Shown: positions 19,906 through 29,394 of the stretch, one piece after another | How the letters are laid out: each line of letters opens with the position of its first letter | How positions within the stretch are numbered: position 1 is the first letter of the stretch | DNA from: Alkalihalobacillus bogoriensis ATCC BAA-922 | GTDB taxonomy: Bacteria > Bacillota > Bacilli > Bacillales > Bacillaceae_F | Assembly (NCBI RefSeq): GCF_000621445.1 | Contig: NZ_JHYI01000010.1 | Span: 268,359-332,358 of the forward strand | DNA length: 64,000 nt | Direction: 5' to 3' | The notes under the pieces: generated by a model | What the model was told of the DNA's origin: nothing | The model's input: only the letters and a program-made list of their open reading frames with translations | The model's database searches: none | Position numbers and translations under genes: made by a program

Positions 19906-20285
19906 ATGAGTGATTATCATACGTTTAATACAAGATGTTTTTTTTTTATGTGGTATACAACAAGTAAAAGAAGTCACTGAAAACCACCACATTGAATGGA
20001 TTGTAGATTTACGAGGTGAAATCGAAGTTCCTCCCGAAAACTCTAAAATAAACTAGTTCAATTTCCACTAATCGATGCAAAACCAAATCAAACAGAACCA
20101 TTAAACAAGCAATTGATTATGTCGCTTCTAAAGCAAGGCAAAACGAACCTTTAGTTCTGCATTGACAAGGTGGCAAAAGCCGCACCGGTAGTGTGGCCAT
20201 TGGATTATTACTTGCATTAAAAAAGCAAACACAATTGAAGAGGCCGAAAAAGCTATTAAAAAATATATTGTAAAGAATTCGTAAA
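19906..20285 (+). pseudogene. Decayed dual-specificity (tyrosine-type) protein phosphatase
   Basis: Remnant of a small phosphatase. Pieces in different frames read MSDYHT, then LCGIQQVKEVTENHHIEWIV and DLRGEIEVPPENSKI. They are followed by QAIDYVASKARQNEPLVLH, a stop codon, QGGKSRTGSVAIGLLLALKK and finally NTIEEAEKAIKKYIVKNS. The signature should be HCxxGxxRTG; here the catalytic Cys position is a TGA at 20163-20165. At least three frameshifts are needed besides that stop, so the gene is dead. A ribosome site GAGGAG remains upstream of the first ATG. Confidence 0.82.
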
Positions 20286-20362
20286 AAATACGAAAGTTCA
20301 ATTGTTCATAAAGCTAAATATTGGTATGGTAACGTTAGACTTTTTAATTGGGGGTACAAAGT

Positions 20363-21553
20363 GTGTCAACGAAACAAAAATACGAGCGTAGGTCCCTACT
20401 TGAAATCCTCCTTGTTTCCACAAGGCTTGGATTTACTTCTTTTGGCGGACCGATTGCTCATTTAGGCTATTTCCATGAAGAGTATATTCGGAGACGGAAA
20501 TGGATGGATGAAAAAAGTTATGCAGACCTCGTTGCGCTATGTCAATTCCTTCCTGGGCCTGCAAGCAGTCAAGTAGGGATAGGAATTGGCGTCATGCGAG
20601 CTGGATTGTTAGGTGGGTTGCTTGCCTTTATTGGATTTACTTTACCTTCTGTCATTGCTTTAATTGTATTTGCTTTAATTCTACATAGTTTTGGATTTGA
20701 TGGAAGTGGATGGATTCACGGATTAAAGATAGTCGCTGTCGTCGTTGTCGCCCACGCGATTTTAGGAATGGCTAAAAACTTAACACCTGATTTAAACCGG
20801 AAAACCATTGCACTTTTTGCGGTCATCGCAACATTATTATGGCCAACCACTTTTACACAAGTTGGTGTCATTATTATAGCCGGTGTGATTGGCTTTCTTT
20901 TATTCAAACAGCAAATCATTGAAAACGGTGACACATCAGTTGAGTTTCCGCTGTCAAAACAGTTTGGCATCGTTTGCCTTACTTTATTTTTTAGTTTACT
21001 TGTTCTTCTTCCTCTTTTACGTGAGATAACTTCATTTCAATGGGTCGCCTTATTTGATAGCTTTTACCGTGCAGGTTCACTCGTTTTTGGAGGCGGACAT
21101 GTCGTCTTACCTTTACTTGAACGAGAATTTGTTCCTACAGGTTGGTTAACAGAAGAACAATTTTTAGCAGGGTATGGAGCGACCCAAGCAGTGCCAGGTC
21201 CATTATTTACTTTTGCAGCTTATATCGGCACGGTTATTTCTGGGTGGCAAGGTGGCTTACTTGCGACGGTAGCAATCTTTTTACCTGCATTTCTTCTTAT
21301 TTTAGGAACATTACCTTTTTGGGACGCCCTTCGAAAAAATTCAACGGTTAAAGGTGTATTTATGGGAGTAAATGCAGCGGTTGTCGGAATTTTAATTTCT
21401 GCATTATACGATCCAATTTGGACAAGTTCTATTCTTTCAACTGTTGATTTTGCCTTTGCTGCTCTTTTATTTAGTATGTTAGTGTTTTGGAAACTCCCCC
21501 CTTGGGTTATTGTGCTTGTTGGAGCCGTTGGAGGATTTTTCCTTTCGTTATAA
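20363..21553 (+). CDS. chrA: Chromate transporter ChrA
   Basis: 396-residue membrane protein of the CHR superfamily, long-chain type with two homologous halves. Each half starts with the family motif: FTSFGGPIAHLGYFHEEYIRR with CQFLPGPASSQVGI in the first, and SLVFGGGHVVLPLLEREFV with GATQAVPGPLFTFAAYIG in the second. About ten membrane segments are seen. Characterised members export chromate in exchange or with protons and give resistance. I use the GTG at 20363 because GGGGG lies 8 bases upstream. No regulator adjoins. Confidence 0.92.
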   Translation: MSTKQKYERRSLLEILLVSTRLGFTSFGGPIAHLGYFHEEYIRRRKWMDEKSYADLVALCQFLPGPASSQVGIGIGVMRAGLLGGLLAFIGFTLPSVIALIVFALILHSFGFDGSGWIHGLKIVAVVVVAHAILGMAKNLTPDLNRKTIALFAVIATLLWPTTFTQVGVIIIAGVIGFLLFKQQIIENGDTSVEFPLSKQFGIVCLTLFFSLLVLLPLLREITSFQWVALFDSFYRAGSLVFGGGHVVLPLLEREFVPTGWLTEEQFLAGYGATQAVPGPLFTFAAYIGTVISGWQGGLLATVAIFLPAFLLILGTLPFWDALRKNSTVKGVFMGVNAAVVGILISALYDPIWTSSILSTVDFAFAALLFSMLVFWKLPPWVIVLVGAVGGFFLSL

Positions 21554-21765
21554 AAAAATATTAGAGGCTGAGAAAACATCAACTATTGCATGAGAGAAAA
21601 ACCGCTATTTTAAACTTCATTCCGTCTTTTTCTCTGCTTTAGTCTCAGTATTTTTTTTGTTTTCTATTGGTAAAAAAATACAAAAAAATTTATTGTATGC
21701 TTTTTTCAGACTAACTAACAATAGCAATGGGAGCAATCCTAATACACTTTTTGGAGGGACTAAAT

Positions 21766-22356
21766 ATGAACTTAGCAGCTCACGAATTATTAGAAACATC
21801 AGAAGCCTTAAGAACGAAAGCAGCAGAAATCGAACAACATGGGGTGTTTGCGTCTCAATGTAATGACCAAACCTTACAATCTATCCTTAAAAAGCATCAA
21901 CAACAAATGATTTCTGCTTATCAACAAGGGATTAACTTGATGACTGGAAAAGGTGCTCACGTTACACACCAACCCCCTAGTTTCCAATCGCAACATTCTA
22001 TTGGAATCGAAAACCAAACAACAATGTCAACACCAGCAACAAACCCCACAACATTATCAGACCAAACGATTGCTACATTAGCCTTGAACGTTCATAAAAC
22101 TGGTTCAATGATGGGAATGCAATGGGCTAACGAATGTGCTGACCCTCAACTTCGTATGTATCATGTAAATGGAGCTAATCTTTGTCAAGAAATGGCTTAT
22201 GAAATTTGGGCATGGATGAACCAAAACGGTTATTATCAACCTCCGACATTTAGTCAACAACAAACAACCCAAATGACAGCAATGTTCCAGCCGATGAATA
22301 CGATGACAATGGGGAATACAACAATGCAACAGCATAACAGCGGGTATACAATGTAA
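21766..22356 (+). CDS. CotF-like spore coat protein
   Basis: 196 residues. An N-terminal helical domain (MNLAAHELLETSEALRTKAA, QSILKKHQQQMISAYQQGIN) is followed by a Gln/Thr/Pro-rich linker (residues 75-105). A second helical block QWANECADPQLRMYHVNGA then LCQEMAYEIWAWMNQNGYYQ and a Met/Gln/Thr-rich tail complete it. The two helical blocks match the coat F (PF07875-like) pattern. Start at 21766 follows TTGGAGGGAC with ideal spacing. It is expected in the mother cell late in sporulation; no sigma-K promoter could be named with confidence. Its stop codon touches family A copy A5. Confidence 0.82.
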   Translation: MNLAAHELLETSEALRTKAAEIEQHGVFASQCNDQTLQSILKKHQQQMISAYQQGINLMTGKGAHVTHQPPSFQSQHSIGIENQTTMSTPATNPTTLSDQTIATLALNVHKTGSMMGMQWANECADPQLRMYHVNGANLCQEMAYEIWAWMNQNGYYQPPTFSQQQTTQMTAMFQPMNTMTMGNTTMQQHNSGYTM

Positions 22357-22473
22357 TAAAGAAAAACACGGGAGCGTCTTTTCTTTCAAACGAAGTGCGA
22401 AGCCTTTGCTCTTCTTGAAATAGCTTTCAAAGCTTCACTGCCAGACCAAAACTTTTATACTTTCCTACCTATC
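22356..22473 (+). repeat. Dispersed repeat family A, copy A5 with internal deletion
   Basis: Begins at the coat gene stop (TAATAAAGAAAAACACGGGA), keeps GCGTCTTTTCTTTCAAACG and the right end GCTTTCAAAGCTTCACTGCC, but lacks the middle block (CCTGCCCGC...CGCAGGTGC) present in A4 and A6. Confidence 0.85.
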
Positions 22474-22480
22474 AAAAAAG

Positions 22481-22512
22481 AAAAAACCTCAATTCATTGA
22501 ACTGAGGTTTTT
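22481..22512. terminator. Bidirectional terminator
   Basis: AAAAAACCTCA...TGAGGTTTTT with extra TTCA/TGAA pairing, between convergent genes. Confidence 0.8.
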
Positions 22513-22516
22513 CTAT

Positions 22517-25036
22517 TTATATAATTGCTGCAAAATCAAACGCCTTTAAAGGCTTTGCAAATAAATAACCTTGCATTCGATTACAACGATGAGAGACAAG
22601 AAACTGTTTTTGATGGACTTTTTCCACACCTTCAGCAATAATTTCCAATTTTAACGTATGAGCTAATTTAATAATCGCTTCAGCAATTTCGGAATTATTG
22701 TTATTTTCATCAATATTTTGAATAAAGGACTGATCAATCTTTAACTTATTAATCGGTAATGTGTTCAAATAACTTAATGAAGAATATCCTGTCCCAAAAT
22801 CATCAACTGAGATTTTAATTCCATATTGTTGTAGCTCTTGTAATGCTTTTATTGTGTTGACTGTATCGTACATTAAAATCGATTCTGTAATTTCAATTTC
22901 AAACCATTCCGGTTTCACATGGAATTCGGAAAGTAGTTCTTTCACTTTATTCACCATAAACTTTGGTTCATGAAATTGCTTCGCTGAAAAATTGACAGCG
23001 ATTGTTAAAGGGTTATCCATCTTTTTGTTCCATTCTGCTACTTGTTGTAAGGCCTTCCGCATCACTTGTTCCCATACGTCAGTAATAAGACCGGTATCTT
23101 CAGCTAACGGAATAAAATCTATTGGTGAAACTGGTCCTAATGTCGCATCCTCCCAACGTACTAACGCCTCTGCCCCCACAACTTGATTTGATTCAACATC
23201 AAAAATAGGTTGGAATACAGCTTCAATTTCTTTTTGTTCAATCGCCTTTCGCAGACGAGATTCAATATGAAGTTGTTCATCAGAACGACTTTTCATATGT
23301 CTATTGTAAACAACGATGCGATTACCACCTTTTGCTTTTGCTGTATACATGGCCATATCCGCATAAGTTAGTAATTCAGAAATATTCATTGTATCTGTTG
23401 GATATTGTGCTATTCCAATACTTGCACGTATATACACTTCTGTCCCTAATAAATTCACAGGGAATTCAAGATTGTTTAATAAAGAACTCATTCTCGTTTC
23501 AATCGTTTTTTGATCCATATCATCTAGTAAGATAATAAATTCATCTCCACCTTGTCTAGCTACAATACCAATTTCTGGTGGGAAACATTGTTTAATCCGC
23601 TTTGCCACTTTACAAATCAATTCATCTCCTTGACTATGACCAAGTGAATCGTTAATTTGTTTAAAACGGTCTAAATCGATAAAAGCTAAAGCGATGTTCG
23701 AACCTTCTACTTCTGCTTTTTCTTTTAATTGTTGCAGTTTTTCTTGGACATATCTTCGGTTTGGTAAATTCGTTAATGGGTCATGGTATGCTTGATGTTG
23801 GATAATCGCTTTACTTTCTTCTAAATCATCAATGTACTCTTTTAAGTGTTGACTTAACTGGTTAACGTCTGTAGCTAAACGCCCAAGTTCGTCTTTTCTT
23901 TGCAACTCAATTTTTCGATTGAAATTTCCTTTTGTAATTTCATTAACAGAATCGGCAATATAGGAAATTGGACTAGTCAATGACTTTGATAAAAGAACCG
24001 AAATAATAAGAACTAATAGGAAAAAAAGTGCAGAAACACTAATTTGATTCATTAAATCTTCTTTTAATTGGTTACCGATTACTGAATAATCATAGGAAAC
24101 ACCTACAACAAACGGTTCCCCTGTCGTCGAAAAAACTGGAACAAACGATTTTTGAACTTCTTTCCCGTTTATCATTTCTTTATAATATGTTGTCGTTTTC
24201 GAATCCATTGCTTCTTTAATATGTGCAGCATCCGTTTTCGTATTTTCATAATGATAACTTCCATACCAAATCGGTTGCTCTGAAATCCGAACATACGTAT
24301 TTCCATTTAAATTCACCGTTTTTTCGTTCTTACCAAAATTATTAGGATTAAATACAGTTAACTCCAGTAATCCTTCACGTGTTGATTCATAATGCTGAAT
24401 TGCGCTATAGGGTCCAAAACGACGCTCAAAATCTAAAACATCTTCATCGCGAAAATAAGGGTTAATGAGAAAATCAGTTGTCCCATCATAATAGTATCCC
24501 CATTTATCACGGTGATTCGGGTTTGATGAGGCTATTTCAATGGGACCTGACCAATAATGCTTTAAGGTCTGACCTTCATCCACAGTAACAGGCTGGACGT
24601 CAAATAGCTGTGAAAATGCCTCATACCAATAGCCCCATTCTTTTGTAGACAAATCAATTTGATAAGGGTCGGAAGAACGAACTCCTATAATATCATCATC
24701 AGATTTTGCAAATAATGTAATATGAGCTAACATTAGTTCTCTTGCTATTTCTACCAGTTCCTCATTAGTGACATTGTCATACTCATCATCAATCATATGC
24801 TTGACTGCAATGGAGGCGGTTCTAAGCTCTCGACCCATCATTTCTTCAATGAATTGAGTCGTTTCTTTTGAGCGATTCACATGATACGTAACCTCACGAG
24901 TAATCATTGAAATATCAGATTCATACCGCTCCATTACCTTGTTTTCCCAGCGTATATAGTGAATCGCACTAAATGTTGTTAATATCACTAGTACGACGAG
25001 TGAAAAAATAAAAGGAATTTTTTTCTTTATCGACAT
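22517..25036 (-). CDS. Membrane GGDEF-EAL protein (c-di-GMP turnover)
   Basis: 839 residues. An N-terminal membrane helix (FIFSLVVLVILTTFSAI) and a second helix near residue 325-345 enclose a ~300-residue extracytoplasmic sensor. Then come HAMP (SLTSPISYIADSVNEITKGN), a GGDEF domain with intact RQGGDEF near residue 495, and an EAL domain with EALVRW near 622, EITES and DDFGTGYSSLSYL. Both active-site motifs look intact, so it could make and degrade c-di-GMP, with the net direction unknown. I see no RxxD inhibitory site just before GGDEF. Start at 25036 follows AGGAGG; a longer frame lacks such a site. Confidence 0.92.
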   Translation of the reverse strand: MSIKKKIPFIFSLVVLVILTTFSAIHYIRWENKVMERYESDISMITREVTYHVNRSKETTQFIEEMMGRELRTASIAVKHMIDDEYDNVTNEELVEIARELMLAHITLFAKSDDDIIGVRSSDPYQIDLSTKEWGYWYEAFSQLFDVQPVTVDEGQTLKHYWSGPIEIASSNPNHRDKWGYYYDGTTDFLINPYFRDEDVLDFERRFGPYSAIQHYESTREGLLELTVFNPNNFGKNEKTVNLNGNTYVRISEQPIWYGSYHYENTKTDAAHIKEAMDSKTTTYYKEMINGKEVQKSFVPVFSTTGEPFVVGVSYDYSVIGNQLKEDLMNQISVSALFFLLVLIISVLLSKSLTSPISYIADSVNEITKGNFNRKIELQRKDELGRLATDVNQLSQHLKEYIDDLEESKAIIQHQAYHDPLTNLPNRRYVQEKLQQLKEKAEVEGSNIALAFIDLDRFKQINDSLGHSQGDELICKVAKRIKQCFPPEIGIVARQGGDEFIILLDDMDQKTIETRMSSLLNNLEFPVNLLGTEVYIRASIGIAQYPTDTMNISELLTYADMAMYTAKAKGGNRIVVYNRHMKSRSDEQLHIESRLRKAIEQKEIEAVFQPIFDVESNQVVGAEALVRWEDATLGPVSPIDFIPLAEDTGLITDVWEQVMRKALQQVAEWNKKMDNPLTIAVNFSAKQFHEPKFMVNKVKELLSEFHVKPEWFEIEITESILMYDTVNTIKALQELQQYGIKISVDDFGTGYSSLSYLNTLPINKLKIDQSFIQNIDENNNNSEIAEAIIKLAHTLKLEIIAEGVEKVHQKQFLVSHRCNRMQGYLFAKPLKAFDFAAII

Positions 25037-25194
25037 CCTGCCTTTTCCTCCTGTTACTTTCAAATACAAAATATTACAAAAAAAGAAGCACTATGGAATC
25101 ATTAGTGACTTAGGTGCCTCATTATCTAACTCATTATACCATGGTTTACAAAGGAGGAATGGAGGTATATATTACAATCTTTTTAAAGACTCAT

Positions 25195-26319
25195 TTAATT
25201 TCGTTTATGTTTTGTCTTTACCTTTTCAATGGATACTTTCAGTTCGTTTTCAATATGTGCAAGGTGTATTTTATCCTTTTGTGCGACTAATGTAATCGCA
25301 ACTCCTTTTTCTCCTGCCCGACCAGTTCTTCCGATTCGATGAATATAGCTTTCGATATCATGAGGAATATCATAGTTAATCACGTGAGTTACTCCTTCGA
25401 CATCTAATCCTCTTGCCGCAACATCTGTTGCAATTAAATATTGTATTTCGGCTTTTCTAAACCTTATCATGACTTCTTCTCTTTTTGTTTGAGACAAGTC
25501 TCCATGGAGAACATCACAAAGATAACGAAACCCATGTAACGCTTCATGAAGTCGGTTAACCCTTCGTTTCGTTCGACAAAATATAATCGCTAAAAACGGC
25601 TGTTGTTCATCGAGAACATTACGTAATGTTTCTTGTTTAGCACGATCTGTAGTTTCCACAACATATTGGTCAATATCAGCTATTGTCCATTTTTCTCTTT
25701 TAACCCTTATATCATAAGGATCTTTCATATGTAATGTTGCAACACTTTTCAATTCTACAGGTAATGTAGCTGAATACATTAACGTTTGTCTTGTAGTCGG
25801 AGTTTGTTCGATAATCGCTAACACTTCTTGTAAAAAACCCATATGTAACATTTGGTCAGCTTCATCAAGAACAAGCATGTTGATTTGAGAAATATCAATG
25901 GTTCCTCTTCTAATATGGTCTAACAAACGACCTGGAGTCGCAATTACTATATGAATATTCCCATTAAGCTTATGAATTTGTTGCACAACATCTTGTCCAC
26001 CATAAACAGCAACAACATGTATATCGTTCATTTTTCGAACGATTTTGTTCGCTTCTTCTGTAATTTGAATCGCTAACTCTCTCGTAGGAGAAAGAATTAA
26101 AGCTTGTATTTTGTTATTAGAAACTTGTATTTTTTGAAGAAGTGGCAAAAGAAACGCTAACGTTTTTCCGGTACCCGTTTGTGCTTGTCCAATGATATCT
26201 CTTCCTTCTAACGCGGGAGGGATCGTACTAATTTGAATCGGTGTTGGTTCAACTATACCTTGCTCAGCAACTATAGCACGTAATTGTTCTGACAAACCAA
26301 GGATAGCAAAATCTTTCAT
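25195..26319 (-). CDS. DEAD-box RNA helicase
   Basis: 374-residue ATP-dependent RNA helicase with the two RecA-like domains and little more. Motifs in order: Q motif PTPIQISTIPPALEG, Walker A AQTGTGKT, PTRELAIQ (Ia), TPGRLLDHI (Ib), DEAD as VLDEADQM, SAT in YSATLP, then domain 2 with TDVAARGLDVEGV and HRIGRTGRAG. It lacks the C-terminal RNA-binding extension of CshA or DbpA, with only a short lysine-rich tail. A cold-shock gene lies immediately upstream on the same strand behind its own terminator, consistent with RNA unfolding at low temperature. Confidence 0.92.
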   Translation of the reverse strand: MKDFAILGLSEQLRAIVAEQGIVEPTPIQISTIPPALEGRDIIGQAQTGTGKTLAFLLPLLQKIQVSNNKIQALILSPTRELAIQITEEANKIVRKMNDIHVVAVYGGQDVVQQIHKLNGNIHIVIATPGRLLDHIRRGTIDISQINMLVLDEADQMLHMGFLQEVLAIIEQTPTTRQTLMYSATLPVELKSVATLHMKDPYDIRVKREKWTIADIDQYVVETTDRAKQETLRNVLDEQQPFLAIIFCRTKRRVNRLHEALHGFRYLCDVLHGDLSQTKREEVMIRFRKAEIQYLIATDVAARGLDVEGVTHVINYDIPHDIESYIHRIGRTGRAGEKGVAITLVAQKDKIHLAHIENELKVSIEKVKTKHKRN

Positions 26320-26384
26320 GCCACCACACCTACTTTCATAGTTTTTTCTTTATTTTTCCCTACTTTCGTTTGAAAAACAAAATA

Positions 26385-26412
26385 AAAAAGATTCCAATGA
26401 AGGAATCTTTTT
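26385..26412. terminator. Terminator after the cold-shock gene
   Basis: AAAAAGATTCC/GGAATCTTTTT perfect 11-base stem with six-base loop. Confidence 0.9.
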
Positions 26413-26425
26413 CTATAATGGTTAC

Positions 26426-26623
26426 TTATTTTTGTACGTTAGCTGCTTGTGGTCCACGTTGACCTTGCTCGATTTCGAAAGTAACTGTTTGACCTTCTTC
26501 AAGTGATTTGAAACCTTCGCCTTGAATTGCAGAGAAGTGAACGAATACGTCGTCTTGTCCTTCTACTTCGATGAAACCGAAACCTTTTTCTGCATTAAAC
26601 CATTTTACTGTACCTTGTACCAT
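26426..26623 (-). CDS. Cold-shock protein (CspA/CspB family)
   Basis: 65-residue OB-fold single-strand nucleic acid chaperone: [20 protein letters not shown] contains RNP1 (KGFGFIEV) and [10 protein letters not shown] is RNP2. The start at 26623 follows AGGAGG; the longer open frame upstream is untranslated leader. The leader of at least 100 bases up to an A/T-rich promoter region (26700-26790) is usual for cold-shock mRNAs. Paralogue identity (B, C or D) cannot be set. Confidence 0.95.
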   Translation of the reverse strand: MVQGTVKWFNAEKGFGFIEVEGQDDVFVHFSAIQGEGFKSLEEGQTVTFEIEQGQRGPQAANVQK

Positions 26624-26828
26624 ATTGTTGTGCCTCCTGTGTGGACTTTCCCACTTTGTATTACTATTTTTGCTCTTCAAAATCTTTCAAGACGAAAATC
26701 ACTTTATTAAGCTCTTTCTTCTATCCAATTATCCGAACAACAATAATTAATCTTATTATAGCATGTTATATATAAAAAGCAAATAAAAATTGGAAAAATA
26801 ATTTAATTAGGTTTGTAGACCTAGAAAA

Positions 26829-26843
26829 GGGTAAGCGTTTCCC
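26829..26843. promoter_or_regulatory. Possible catabolite-responsive element (cre)
   Basis: GGGTAAGCGTTTCCC is near-palindromic around CG and partly fits the CcpA consensus TGWAANCGNTNWCA (about three mismatches). It lies 110 bases upstream of the transporter gene. Confidence 0.3.
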
Positions 26844-26952
26844 AAATTAATTTGATCACCAATTACCGAATGCCTACATATAGTATTTTATCGGTGTTTC
26901 TTCACCATTAAGAATGGTTATCTCACCTTTTTAGAAAGGGGAATTTATTAAA

Positions 26953-28386
26953 ATGGAACTAACAGTCGCTCATTGGATGTACTTACTTGGCACTTGCATT
27001 ATTATAGGTACGATGTTACTTCGAAGAAATGTAGTCGTTCCCGCTTTGTTTATGACTTTTCTCATAGGATGGATATTTTCTGGATCAGTAATAGAAGGGT
27101 TACAAACGATTTTTACTGCGAGTGTTACAGCAGCCGGGGAATTGTTTCATATTTTCTTAATTATTGCGATTATGACAGCGTTACTTCATGCTCTTAAATC
27201 GATTGGGTCGGATGAACAAATGATTGTGCCGTTTCAAAAAGTAATGAAAAATGGAACAACATCGTTTTGGATTCTCGTTTTTGTAACATATGCTTTATCA
27301 TTATTCTTTTGGCCTGCTCCTGCTGTTCCACTCATTGGTGCTCTTCTCATCCCCGTGGCAATCCGAGCAGGCTTGTCTCCAATCGGTGCCGCACTAGCCA
27401 TTTCTATAGCTGGTCATGGGATGGCCTTATCATCAGATTTTGTCATTCAAGCGGCACCAGCATTAACCGCATCAACAGCAGGATTAGATGCAGCGATTAT
27501 TACGGAAAAAGCGCTCATTTTATCCTTAATAACAGGGGTTGTTGCTCTTACACTTGTATATTTATCCATCCGCAAAGAAATAGTTGCTCCATCAAAAGAA
27601 AACCTTGAGAAGTGGGAAAACGAAGACGACGATGATGATAACTTAATTAGCCCTTCTCACACAGAAGAAACAGAGAAATCGAAGAAATTTAGTTTTCTTT
27701 TTGCGGTTCTTGTTCCAGTCGCTTTTCTAGCGATTGTCGTTTATGTTATCCTTGCTACTTTTACAAGCGCAATCCCTTCAATGGAAGGCGGTGCTGGAGC
27801 TGCATTAATTGGGGGAACTGCCGTACTCCTTGTCATCGCCGTTTCATTTGCACAAAATGCAAAATCTGCATTTGATAATGTTGGTGATTATATTCGAAAA
27901 GGATTTGTCTTTGCTTTTAAAGTAATGGGTGTCGTCATTCCGATTGCTGGATTTTTCTTTATTGGAAGTGGAGACTTCGCTGCACAAATTTTTGGGGTTG
28001 ATAGTGATCATGCACCAGCTTTCTTATTTGATTTAGTGCAAGCTGGGCAACACGCTATACCTGAAAATACGTTTATCACAGGGTTCGGTGTTCTTTTATT
28101 AGGAATGATTTCAGGTTTAGATGGATCAGGTTTTTCTGCATTACCACTTATTGGTGGGTTATCTGAAGCATTAAGTACTTCGGTAGGAACAGATGCTGCC
28201 ACACTTGCATCAATTGGGCAAATGGGTGCTATTTGGGTAGGTGGCGGTACACTTGTTGCTTGGTCACCGATTATTGCCATTGCAGGTTTTGCCAAAATCT
28301 CTGTAATGGAATTAGTGCGGAGAAGTTTTATTCCCGTTGTCATTGGTTTGACAGTGTCAACGATCTTTGCTTTGTTGTTTCTTTAG
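26953..28386 (+). CDS. Polytopic membrane transporter, substrate unknown
   Basis: 477 residues with about twelve membrane segments and a central acidic cytoplasmic loop (ENEDDDDDNLISPSHTEETE, near residue 220-240). The two halves have similar small-residue-rich hairpins (FFWPAPAVPLIGALLIPVAI and LLLGMISGLDGSGFSALPLI), as seen in the ion-transporter superfamily (CitM/DctM/GntP-like). I cannot assign a substrate. GAAAGGGG precedes the ATG. It is a single gene ended by a perfect bidirectional hairpin; a weak cre-like site upstream would suggest carbon control. Confidence 0.75.
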   Translation: MELTVAHWMYLLGTCIIIGTMLLRRNVVVPALFMTFLIGWIFSGSVIEGLQTIFTASVTAAGELFHIFLIIAIMTALLHALKSIGSDEQMIVPFQKVMKNGTTSFWILVFVTYALSLFFWPAPAVPLIGALLIPVAIRAGLSPIGAALAISIAGHGMALSSDFVIQAAPALTASTAGLDAAIITEKALILSLITGVVALTLVYLSIRKEIVAPSKENLEKWENEDDDDDNLISPSHTEETEKSKKFSFLFAVLVPVAFLAIVVYVILATFTSAIPSMEGGAGAALIGGTAVLLVIAVSFAQNAKSAFDNVGDYIRKGFVFAFKVMGVVIPIAGFFFIGSGDFAAQIFGVDSDHAPAFLFDLVQAGQHAIPENTFITGFGVLLLGMISGLDGSGFSALPLIGGLSEALSTSVGTDAATLASIGQMGAIWVGGGTLVAWSPIIAIAGFAKISVMELVRRSFIPVVIGLTVSTIFALLFL

Positions 28387-28393
28387 GCAATTG

Positions 28394-28428
28394 AAAAAAA
28401 CATGGAGAGAAGTTCTCTCCATGTTTTT
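28394..28428. terminator. Bidirectional terminator
   Basis: CATGGAGAG/CTCTCCATG stem extended by A-run/T-run, between the transporter and hemD-like genes. Confidence 0.92.
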
Positions 28429-29242
28429 ATTCACTTTGTAGATTGTAATACTTCGATAATTCAATAATCATAGCTCCCATTCTTTCTAATTCAGGAGCGA
28501 CATAATGTTCCACACCTTCTTCTCTTAACGCTTCTGAAGTGACTTTCCCAACCGAAACAGCATCAATCTCATTTGTAAATAAAGATAGGAGCTCTTTATC
28601 CGTTCCTATTTTTTTTGCGTACTTAAATAATGAACGAACTTGTATCGCTGTTGTAAAACAAACAGCATCCACCTTCTTTTCTTTCATTTCTTGAATCAAA
28701 GTTTCTACAATCACATCATCAGGTGCAGTATGTTGATAAGGTAACACTTGAAGAATAGACGCCCCTTTACCTTCTAGAAATCCGATCATTTTTGGAGAAG
28801 CATCACCATGAAGCTGAACGGCAACTCGTTTTCCTTGCAAATCAATATGCTTTAAAGATTGGATTAATCCTGCAGTTGTCCCATCTTCATCAACTGCGAC
28901 AGGTTGAATCCCCAATTTCTTTAAGACCCCAAACGTTTTATATCCACGTGAAGCTACACTCGCATTTTGAATTACCGATAAAAAATCATCATAAATCCCA
29001 AGGCGTGAGGCAACATCCAATAATGTTTGAGTCCCAATTCCTGTTGTGAATATAAAAAAGTCCGGTTTTTCTTCAACGATTTGTTTCAACACAGGTTCTA
29101 CTTCTTTTTCAGCTAAAAATACGGTTCCTTGCATAGACCTTACTAATGCCGTTCCTCCTTGCTTTTCAATTAAAGTCGTCATTTCATCGGTTTTTCTTGA
29201 AGCTGCTAACACAATTGTTTTTCCTGCTAATCCTTTTTCCAT
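28427..29242 (-). CDS. hemD: Uroporphyrinogen-III synthase-like protein
   Basis: 271-residue HemD-family protein: cyclises hydroxymethylbilane to uroporphyrinogen III for heme, siroheme and cobamide. The two-lobe pattern is visible, with FIFTTGIGTQTLLDVASRLG in lobe 1, VASRGYKTFGVLKKLG, then VDAVCFTTAIQVRSLFKYA and AVSVGKVTSEALREEGV in lobe 2. It stands alone; the hemAXCDBL cluster is not here, so it may be a second copy serving another tetrapyrrole branch. The start at 29242 follows GAGGG; four codons upstream an alternative ATG exists. Confidence 0.82.
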   Translation of the reverse strand: MEKGLAGKTIVLAASRKTDEMTTLIEKQGGTALVRSMQGTVFLAEKEVEPVLKQIVEEKPDFFIFTTGIGTQTLLDVASRLGIYDDFLSVIQNASVASRGYKTFGVLKKLGIQPVAVDEDGTTAGLIQSLKHIDLQGKRVAVQLHGDASPKMIGFLEGKGASILQVLPYQHTAPDDVIVETLIQEMKEKKVDAVCFTTAIQVRSLFKYAKKIGTDKELLSLFTNEIDAVSVGKVTSEALREEGVEHYVAPELERMGAMIIELSKYYNLQSE

Positions 29243-29394
29243 ACTGACCCTCATTTCTACTTTACTATTTATATAAACATACTATGTTTTACGTGAATTC
29301 ACAATATAATCCTATATAACAAGTAGCGTAAACACATCTTTTTATGAGATCAAGAGAGTCCCATCCTTCTATCGAATGAAACTCCCTTTTTAGA

